Origin: Isoetes taiwanensis
Lineage: Eukaryota > Streptophyta > Lycopodiopsida > Isoetales > Isoetaceae
Assembly: GCA_021234155.1 (NCBI GenBank)
Contig: JAJEKV010000093.1
Coordinates: 1,845,712-1,909,711, forward strand
Direction of reading: 5' to 3'
Length of the DNA: 64,000 bases
Each line of letters opens with the position of its first letter. Within the stretch, counting starts at the first letter, position 1. Below are positions 49,141 to 57,650 of the stretch, piece by piece. The notes below the pieces were generated by a model that did not search any database, was not told the DNA's origin, and saw only the letters and a list, made by a program, of their open reading frames with translations. Made by a program: the position numbers and the translations under genes.

Positions 49141-49470
49141 AAATTCAGTAGCATCCCAAGCAGCTCTTCTTCCTTACAAAGGAGAGTAGTGACATCATCA
49201 TTTAAATTCTTTTGGAAGATAATACACAATTCTGCTATGCTCTTTCTCAGCCTTTGTACTTGCACCCTTGCCTCCAAACACAAATTGAGCCCTAGTCTTT
49301 CATAACTTTTCACCTGCAAACAGATGAAGTAATCGAACATTAATTCTTTTGTTGACCAACAAAACTGAGTAGGACTCTAAGGTATTACCAAGTTATCTAC
49401 ATAACGTTGTGCTTCCCATTGTAATTTCTCTACATCTTCTCGCATACTGCTCATAAAATAAGCTGCTAAG
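49141..49470 (-). pseudogene. Thimet-type oligopeptidase (M3) gene fragment
   Basis: Two exon-like blocks on the minus strand. The first (about 49389-49470) reads MREDVEKLQWEAQRYVDNL and ends at a GTAATA donor. The second (about 49141-49313) starts after TTTGCAG and reads VKSYERLGLNLCLEARVQVQ, RLRKSIAELCIIFQKNLN and LCKEEELLG. This corresponds to the N-terminal helical half of plant thimet-like metalloendopeptidases, where the same blocks carry MREDVY, FERNGLNL, QRLR..I.EL..KY.QNLNED and EAELAG. The HEXXH zinc site lies far downstream in such proteins and is not present. Introns are retained, so the piece came from genomic DNA. It lies within the pogo-like element. Confidence 0.65.
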
Positions 49471-50301
49471 TGATAAACTATATAACAAACTACATGTCCA
49501 TTAACAATTAAAGGTTCCCCATTATGCTCAGTCACTTTGAACAGAAATCAAGCTCCCCTCATACTTGACAAAAACATGCAAGAACGTGTACCCAAAGAAC
49601 ATAAAAGAGGTATGTTGTTATCTTTGTGATTCAAACACGGACACTTACCAAAGAATATATCTTGAGTAGATGAATTTGTCTTCTTACACCAATGCTAAAC
49701 TTTGACCTATCCTAACAGAGTCTCTAGCTGTTCGCCATCATAATTTTTTTATGATGGCATTTGGAATCACATTGAAAGTCATTGACAAAGGATCCAGAAG
49801 CAAACGTATGCTGTGACATTGCTACCCTTGCTATAAAGTTGATTTCAAGATATAAGTATGCACAGTCATTCATTTATTTTTTTCTTTTCTTTCTTCTTCT
49901 GTCTTCTTGCTGTGTTTCTACAGTTTCTCTGCAGTTCTTTTGCCTTGGTCATGTCTATGTCTTCATAAAACAAAGATTATATGAGTTCCCAGAGATGCCT
50001 CATGTCCTTCCATCAGTCAGCAAAAAATTCCTTACGCTTCAATAACATCTAAACATCAATCCACAAAAGAGATTTGGAGATGCCAAATTGGTTACCTGAT
50101 TCAGCTGTGGCTCCAGGTCCAGCTCGTTATCACTGGTGTTTTGCACTAGTTGCTTCCCATAGAGTCCCTCTGTATGCATGTTGTAGTCCTACGTTTCCTC
50201 CACCCTGCTGCTAGTTGATTATGGGATGTATTTGCTGATACCACCATCTCTCTTAGGGGTCGGATTGCCTGCCAACCAATACTTTTCCACAATGCCAACC
50301 A

Positions 50302-50420
50302 AGAACTATTTGCTTGGTTGAGCATAAGCCTCTCCTTCTTTCTTGCACTGGGCCTGCAGGTCAATGCCAGCGCCCTTGATCAGATTGATCATCTCCTGCC
50401 TTGTCAGTTTGTTCTTGGCC
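50302..50420 (-). other. Unidentified coding-like exon inside the transposon
   Basis: After an ACCACAG acceptor-like site the minus strand reads MAKNKLTRQEMINLIKGAGI and DLQAQCKKEGEAYAQPSK, then a stop. A nearby block, EGLYGKQLVQ... up to a GTAACC donor at about 50095, may be related. I do not know the source protein. It may be a third captured gene fragment. Confidence 0.35.
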
Positions 50421-50779
50421 ATCTGTGGTGCAAGAACTAAGGCGCAGCCCAAATGCTAACGTGATAACATTCAGAATCCAGTTATTTTAAAAGATCCAAA
50501 AATATATCATGACAAAATGCTATCTTATATCAGCTTCAATCATCAAGCATTTCATGTTCTTCATAAAAACAATGCACTTTGAGGCATTTTTTTATTCAAA
50601 AGCATATCTGAGTGTAGACATTGTTGTTTCTCCAGAATTATATTGTAGGAAACTAATGGAACGTGGTGGGACTCATCAAGACACCATCTAGTTAGTGTTG
50701 TAGTCGTAATAAGCTGACCCAATTCAAGAGTACATCTTCAATCTGTTGACATTGTCTAAGCATAAACTCATCAACTTAC

Positions 50780-52352
50780 CAACAAACAATTCTTTCCATT
50801 TCAAGAGCTTCTGCCATTGACCAGTAGCATGGAAAGAAAACCAATGCGCCAGCAGGAACCACTCTAAATATTTGTTCCAGTGCAGCTCCCAACTCGTCCT
50901 GCAAACATTTGGAAAAGGTGTAACAAAGGGCTCATTGTCAAACCACAACATATGTTGTTCTTAATTTACCTGAAATGAGAATCCATCTGCATGCTTATAG
51001 CTGGCATTTAAGTGAACATTCCCAGGCCCAACTGAAACTCCCACAGCCAATAACTGATAGATGGAGCATGGCACAGAAAAAAGATGTCAAACTAAGTGAG
51101 GTAAGAGAACCGAGGGAAAAAAAAAAAGGCTATACCCGCTTATTCATATCTATGACATGTGGCGCTTCAATGGATGACCTCAAATGGCACGCCAAGCTCA
51201 GAGGTGAAAGAGTCCATTGGGGATAGAGTACTAAGGTAGCCCACGTTATGTTAGTCAAGCAATGCCTAGACAAGAGCCTTCTTCTTACGGATAAAAAGTC
51301 CTTTTCGGCTAGCCCTTGATATTAAGCCCTGAATGAGCATTACTAGCCCATCTCTATATTTTGGTATTCCTAAGCGTAAGATCTGTAAAAATATAAAAGA
51401 AAAAAGGTTCTATCGACCCGGGCGTGAGAATGACGACGACGGGACTTTTTGCCACATCATCAAAATACAACGGCGAGGATTTAGACACCACGGGCTTAGT
51501 GAAGCGGACCCATCCTTGGACTCCCATTCTTTGTGAACACAAAGAAAAACACCATAATTGACAACTAATAGACACTAGGACTCAAAGCATCGTAACATTG
51601 TTATGTGATACCTTCATCTCGTTTTACATATTTTTGAACCACCAATTGATAATCATGCGATCTAGCAGGACTAAAAAGCATAAATTTCAATGCAGAGAAA
51701 AGCCCTGCATGATAATATTTTTGTGTCACATCTGGTACAAACATCAAAATTACATCCCAAACTATTCACATGACATCACCTTCTAACAAAAGGACCACAT
51801 GGCCACTTAGATAACTCTCTTCTAGATCAGGATCCGCAGCTTCTGCTATAATCTACATAAAGATCAGGCAATCCATTAAGTGGAAATTAACATATCAGAA
51901 AAAGTTTTGCTCACTGACCTTTTGAGCACACTCCAAGAGCATTGGAAATGACCTTCGAGAAATACCAGCAGCACACAATTCATGCAAAGCTTTATCATCC
52001 GTCCAGCTACCATGAGCAATAACGGTAAGCATAAATTATCAGCACTCATATGCGCGTAGCTCAACAAGCGATAATGGTCAGATGAACTTGCCAAGAACAA
52101 AACCGCTCAAAATCCATTTTTGAGAGACTGCTTTCTTGCTGATCAATCCAAACTAGCATTTCCTGAAGAAAAACATGATCCAAGCAATAGGCAATTGCTT
52201 TACATATATAATTGAAGTTTTAAACCAGGTACAAACTGTTATCATCTCAATAAATGGCTGGTAAATGTCAGAGGAATTTGCTGTCAAGCTTATCTGTTCT
52301 AGCTCAGCTCGCATTTCTGTCATCAGAGAACAGTGTGAAACCATTTGATCCT
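50780..52352 (-). pseudogene. RAD3/FANCJ-like DNA helicase gene fragment
   Basis: At least five exon-like blocks with plausible splice sites read in order on the minus strand. These are: 52230-52352, with ELEQISLTANSSDIYQPFIE; 52080-52162, with EMLVWIDQQESSLSKMDFER; 51919-52006, with WTDDKALHELCAAGISRRSF; 50970-51053, with VSVGPGNVHLNASYKHADGF; and 50780-50898, with DELGAALEQIFRVVPAGALV. The last two correspond to the second RecA-like domain of XPD/RAD3-type helicases, whose FANCJ branch has GP...L.A.......F.FQDE.G..L..... and the FFPSYK motif. Here FFP is followed by a jump into another frame giving ATGQWQKLLKWKELFVG, so the SYK helicase segment is deleted. The Walker motifs are not seen. 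The fragment cannot encode a helicase. Confidence 0.65.
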
Positions 52353-52728
52353 CTAGAGCTTAATATAATACCTTATGTCCATCTTCTATATATAATGAAC
52401 CCACAGTTATAAGGAAAGCTCCTTGTTTAGATACTGCCAAGTCAATGGTGAATGGAAACAACAGGGACATTCCATATCCTACAACAATAATTGCTCTTGT
52501 GGTTTAAAACATACTTAATACAAAACATAAAGACACGCTTAAACACACTTGCCAAAACATAAAGACACAGCAAGTCTCAAATCAAATGTATTCCCATAGT
52601 AAGTACAATGTTTATCAATTTCTTCCACGATCAAATCAATTGCAAAGTAAACCCTGCAATCACCACAAAACAATATTAAAGAATGAGTCCAATGAGGGAT
52701 TATATAGACAAGAGAATGTGTTATTACC

Positions 52729-53538
52729 TTAAGCATTGTTTTCTTTCCCTTGCTTCATTGTAAGGTGGTTATATTTGACCCATGCATGTGAATTCATGTC
52801 CACGACTCCCATTGAGTCTGTTGGGTATGCTTGAAACAAATGTCTTGACCAAATTTGATCACCAAACCTTGATGGTATAGGCCTTGTTGGAGGAGCTCCT
52901 CTATTCGCATCTACTAACACATAACGCTCATTGTTATTAGTATGCTCACTACCAACAAAATCATGCACCAAATCATGAGGAACACATGGCAATGGTGTCC
53001 TCTGAGCAGTGCCAACTTCTGATGTTGCTCCAATTTGTTTACCCAATTGGGTGGCTCTTCTTTTAGCCTCTCTCTCTTCCTTCCTCTTCAATACTTCTTT
53101 TTGTAACATCTCCTTTGCAATTTTTTTCCTTTTTGACTCTTTTCTCCTCTCCTCGGCCTTTTGCAACTTTACCTTTTCTGCTTCAAGTTTTCGAGCCCTC
53201 TCCTTATCTGCTGCAGCAACAAATGCGTTAGAAGTTACAAGCCCTGTTACGTTAACTGATGTCTTCCTTCTTTTTGCCACATGGGGCACAGGTTGTGGCT
53301 GCAATTGCACATCTCCAGGGATGGACGGTTGTGAAGGTTGTGGCTGCAATAGAGCATCTCCAGAGGTGGATGGTACAAGATCAATGTTACTAGCACATGC
53401 TGAGGCCGAAAATCCATTGATAATAAAAGTAATTGGAAATGGAAATGAACCATTTGCAGGGGCAGCAAGACTGCTGGTAGGAGAGGCAATGTTTACAATG
53501 ATGTTACGCGCTGGTTGAGCCATATGAGATGTTGACAT
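52729..53538 (-). CDS. Charged C-terminal region of the transposon protein
   Basis: A 269-codon frame: a Pro/Gln repeat (LQPQPSQPSIPGDVQLQPQP), a possible nuclear signal (AKRRKTSV), then a strongly charged predicted coiled coil (EAEKVKLQKAEERRKESKRK and beyond). A tail with SRHLFQAYPTDSMG follows. Basic coiled-coil tails occur at the C terminus of pogo/Tigger/Jerky transposases. It follows the transposase frame after an Asn-rich frame at 53599-53874. It may be the last part of the same protein separated by introns or frameshifts, or a second element protein. Confidence 0.55.
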   Translation of the reverse strand: MSTSHMAQPARNIIVNIASPTSSLAAPANGSFPFPITFIINGFSASACASNIDLVPSTSGDALLQPQPSQPSIPGDVQLQPQPVPHVAKRRKTSVNVTGLVTSNAFVAAADKERARKLEAEKVKLQKAEERRKESKRKKIAKEMLQKEVLKRKEEREAKRRATQLGKQIGATSEVGTAQRTPLPCVPHDLVHDFVGSEHTNNNERYVLVDANRGAPPTRPIPSRFGDQIWSRHLFQAYPTDSMGVVDMNSHAWVKYNHLTMKQGKENNA

Positions 53539-53898
53539 AATGTTTGCATTTGCATCAATGTCAGCTCCTTTACAAAATCAACATTAGTTCAACTATTGTT
53601 ACAAATCAGCATTAGCTTCATTGCTAAATGAACTACCTTCATCATGCATACCTTCGGGAAGACCAACGGTAGGCAAATTGTTTGCATTTGACAAGCCATA
53701 AGATGTTGGAACACAATTGATGTTAGCTGCTATATCGACATGGTCTTCATGTGGATCATTTGTGGTGAGATTAATAGCATTTGTTACATCAACATTAGAT
53801 GTTGCTGCACAGTTAGTATTTGTGGTAAAACCATTTCTTCCATAGTATTTGTGGCTATACCATTTCTTCGCCATTTGTCACATTCCCATTAGCTGCAT

Positions 53899-55009
53899 GC
53901 AAGAAGCCTATTGAATGGATGGATCCCCGTGGCCCTAAAATCGCTCTTGATATTTTGAGGTGTTAAAGCATCTCGAATAGCTTCCCATATCATTGTTGCT
54001 AAATCTTCTTTCTTAGGTTCAACTCTCTTATTCAAAAGCATATATTTGCCTCTCATTCTTTTTGAATGTCGCCTTTAAATGGGCTATAGCATGATACATC
54101 TAAAGGCTGAAGCTTGTGACTTGTATGTGGTGGAAGGACAAATAGATGCAAGCCTATACTCCTTGCTGCCTCAATCACCTCAATATCAACATGACTAGCG
54201 TGCCCATCCAAAATTAATAAGTGTGGGTTATCCAATGACACTCCACCCGGTACATTTCTTGCGAAATGATTATTCACCCATTGCTCGAAGAGGTCTTTCG
54301 TCATCCATGCTTCTTCTTGCACTGCCATGGATGCTCCTTGCTCGCAGCCCATAATATGATTTGCTCTAATTCTTTTGCCCTTGAAAATATAGAAACTTAG
54401 TAGCAAATGGCCTGCAGCATTGCAACAACATAAAATGGTGACCCATTCTCGATTTCGCATGACAGTTTCGAATACATTTCTTGCGCCTTTCCTAGCAATA
54501 ATTCTCCGCCCTGAAACCTTGCCCGCTTGAACTCCGGTTTCATCACAATTCCATATATTCCTTGGATCAAACTTGACTAAAGATAGTGCAGGCTCTAAAG
54601 AATTATAAAAAAAGTCCAAATTGTTCTTGTTAATAGCATTAACTCTTGCTACATCTAGTGTCTCACAAGATCTTAGTGAAAGTTGTGGATGCCTTCTCTT
54701 AAAGCTTCTCCACCACTTGGTACTAGGAGTGCCATTCTTGAATGCGGTGGGCTTATCAGTGCATACCTCTGCTACTCTCTCTTTTAGAAGTGCTAATGTC
54801 ACACCATGACCTGTCTCATCCCGTTCTAAACACCAACTCACGATATCATTTTCCTCTTCAAGTGTCAATATGCGAGGGGCAGGGCCTTTCTTACGGGTAA
54901 TCTTGCCATATAGCCACCCTCTTATAGTTGATCTTGGAATTCCATACTCTCTAGATGCTGCTCCAATTGTGATCTCACCATCTTCTATCCTACTAATAGC
55001 CTCAACCAT
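53899..55009 (-). pseudogene. pogo/Tigger-like DDE transposase, frameshifted
   Basis: The 318-codon frame 54053-55009 begins with a Psq-type helix-turn-helix (REYGIPRSTIRGW, residues 20-32) and a second DNA-binding segment (KWWRSFKRRHPQLSLR, 98-113). The catalytic acids are Asp156 in IWNCDETGV, Asp268 in LLILDGHASH and Asp304 in HTSHKLQPLD, a DDD triad as in pogo-group enzymes. After FKGDIQK a one-base shift (about 54055) leads to the frame that continues MRGKYMLLNK to SDFRATGIHPFNR, the usual end of this domain, stopping near 53899. Upstream of the first ATG the family-like KWT-EEH sequence is broken by TAA at 55016-55018, so the original start lay further right. Both lesions suggest an inactive copy. 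Confidence 0.88.
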
Positions 55010-55478
55010 ATGTTCTTACGTCCATTTTGCCTCTCTTTTTTTTTCCTAATGATTTCTTTTTCCATTTCTTACGAGGCCTTTCTTACTAATGGCCATTTCT
55101 TTGGCAATCTGAAATATATGAAAAAGCATATCTTATTCATCATGCAAAAGCATGAATTCTTACTTATCATGCATTCTTATCATGCATTTTTGCTCATCTC
55201 TCTTCCTTAAGCAAGACAACTTCAAATTTTTATCTTGATTCCTTCCTTTTATAAGAATACATGGGAAGCAAGGGGAGGCAAAGATTTCCTAAATATCCTC
55301 TGTCTAGATGGAGCAGCTCAAATTGCTACGAAATCCTAAGTTATATGTCCTATCAAGATTATCAAGATGGAGCAACTCAAAATCGCTCAAAAGAAAGAAA
55401 GAAGGAAGGCGAAATACTTGTTTTTGACAGGCTGAGGTGACCGTCCCTTGCCCGGAGCCACGTTCTCCAATCGATTCC

Positions 55479-55564
55479 ACTTCTGGAGCTGCTTCTGGAG
55501 CGTCCGACAGCTGCTTCTGGAGCTGCTTCTGGAGCGTCCGACAGCTGCTTCTGGAGCATCCGAC
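55479..55564. repeat. Minisatellite near the right TIR
   Basis: Repeats of GCTGCTTCTGGAGC, some with GTCCGACA appended, about 80-160 bp inside the right end. The unit differs from the left subterminal repeats. Confidence 0.85.
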
Positions 55565-55642
55565 AAAGGAACAAGCTGGTCGAATGAACGGGCGTCAAAA
55601 ACACCAATAATGGTCTTTTAACGGAGGAAGGTCACCCTCCCC

Positions 55643-55702
55643 TATTCTATGTGGTCAACTGATTTATTTGTAGCAGCAAACAATGTTTATGAACAAGTGA
55701 GC
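55643..55702. repeat. Continuation of the interrupted minisatellite unit
   Basis: Begins with the duplicated TA and continues TTCTATGTGGTCAACTGATT exactly where the left array stopped, ending after GAACAAGTGAGC. Confidence 0.95.
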
Positions 55703-57650
55703 AGTCTAACGTGATTCTTGCCTGTTAATCTTGTTTGTTAGCTATGTTACGTCGATTATAAAGGGAGACCAAATTTAAATTCTGAATTTCACGTAATTAT
55801 CTGACCACCACGTTGAATTCAGTGCTGCTTTGTATGCGTTAAAATTCTCAAAGAGGCCTGATTAGGTGGGATGCTCATAGAATATTTTAGTTCATTGATA
55901 CACATCAGCCAAATTAATTCAATGTTATATACAAGTTGAAGAACAATCCTCTATGGCAAATCCTTTGCATTAGCTGCTAATTCACAAGGGGTCGTCATCA
56001 AATCAGCATCCCCGTTTTACTAAATTTGGCATGCATGTCTTGCCATTGCAGCTATTGCTCCATTGCCACACATTTCCACACAGTTTTTCAAGGACCCCTC
56101 ATCCAAAGGAAATTTCAAATGATTTCAGGGCAGTTGAAAAGGTCATCGCACACAGCAAAAAATATGAAGCTCCAAGACAAAGTCTAACTGCATATCTAAA
56201 AATATGAATCCCCCCTTCAAAAAACAGTACATTGAACGAGGAAATAGTTCTTCCATTGCAATTGCCTCTCTGTATACATCAACTAAGTTGGTTACTTTTT
56301 TTTTTTTATCAGACAAGAGATTCAAGAATTCTTCAATGCACTTTGACAAGAGGTTGCCGTTTGAAAATCATAGTCTAAACTTAAGGTGCTCCGCTCGATA
56401 ATTGCACAGTCAAAAACTGCAAACAAATACGTTCACGTCAAAAAATTGCTTTGCATTTCGAATTCTATAGACCCTTTTGAACCACTGAAACAATTGCCAC
56501 CTAAAGAGAGCAAACAAAACAATAGAAACCATATTCATTGCAGTATAGCAGTCCCTCAAGCAAGATATCTGAAGCATCCATACAAAAGTATGCCATCTTG
56601 AATACATTAGCTACGAAGAATCACAAAGGACTCCAACCTGTTTTATTGCAATGATTTGACCATGAAGAAAGAACAAGGTAAATATACACAACCATGGCTA
56701 TTTGAGACCGTATTTCCAATTATTGATAACTGAAGCGCCAAGCACTACACTGCTCATCATGATTCGCTTTTAAATTTATAGATAAAACTTGTTTCAGTTC
56801 AGGATAATAATTCAGAAATTCAAGTAACTGAGCAGATTGAACCATAGGCTTATTAGAATTCTTCTCCAAATACCTGCCAAAAGGTCAACGAAGGATCACT
56901 CAGAATTCACTTCTTACTCAACCCCTAGGTCTAATAATTTCAGTAGCAGGTTCTCCAAGTGCACTTGGTGTATATTTTGACCTAGCTTGTCATGCACAAA
57001 GTATATGCATGCAAGAATGCAGAGCTCCAAATAATTATCCCAACAAAATTGTTTAATCTTAAATTCAAATACAGAAAAATTAAAGAGTAAACATGATGGG
57101 AAGGGCAACTAAGAACAGACGAGACATATGGCTAAACACGCATCTTGCAACACAAAAAAAGTGTGAATGCTTTCTGCTTGCTTCTCAAGTGCCATTAATG
57201 GACCGAGCGAGTGAGATTCAAAATGTTCAATCCTCCTGTGTAAAGGCCCAATATGTAGACAGGTAAAAGCACGCAATCATGTAGCAAGTGAAGACTATGC
57301 CATCAGACACAGGCATGGGCATCTTGACTTATATAGTACTAAACAACACAAATGCAGATATGATTTTTAAAGTATGATACAGAGGCATGATTCGAATCGA
57401 ACAATGAGCACATTTCAACAGATACCAGGCAAGCATTCAAAGGGCTGAGCAACACAAAATTCTATCCAGGACATTAAGATAAAATCAGCTGCAAAACCAA
57501 AAATGAAAAAATTTTCAATAACTTACATTCATGATATGATACAAGTAGGGGCCCTGATTGGCCAATGTCTGGTAGGCAATCTGCGGCAACTGAGCAACCT
57601 CACACAGCAACCTCCCTTGTCCAATAGTAATTTCAACTTTCTGAAAGCAT
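55703..57650. other. Region without a clear gene; 3' flank of the GTE gene
   Basis: AT-rich. A minus-strand frame at 56349-56143 (FLNLLSDKKKKVTNLVDVYR) has no recognised match. The part nearest 57650 is presumably the 3' UTR of the GTE gene. No terminator or polyadenylation signal could be fixed with confidence. Confidence 0.45.

Larger units (their letters stand above)
46834..55642 (-). mobile_element. pogo/Tigger-like DNA transposon, 8.8 kb, with captured gene fragments
   Basis: The left end begins GGGGAGGGTGCCC and the right end finishes GGTCACCCTCCCC, giving a TIR of about 10 perfect bases plus partial matches. TA flanks both sides (46832-46833 and 55643-55644). Joining the flanks across the TA restores the broken 87-bp minisatellite unit, which fixes both boundaries. 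The minus strand encodes a DDD transposase (53899-55009) and a charged C-terminal frame (52729-53874). Between the left end and 52.4 kb lie exon-and-intron pieces resembling cellular genes: a RAD3/FANCJ-like helicase, a thimet oligopeptidase and at least one unidentified piece. Subterminal repeats lie near both ends. Confidence 0.9.

Noticed and set aside
53009-53518. Plus-strand 169-codon frame
   Set aside because: Antisense shadow of the charged coiled-coil frame; composition is the mirror of it.
52729-53538. Considered a host transcription factor because of its basic coiled coil
   Set aside because: It lies inside the transposon in the transposase orientation just downstream of it, and the composition fits pogo/Jerky-type C termini.
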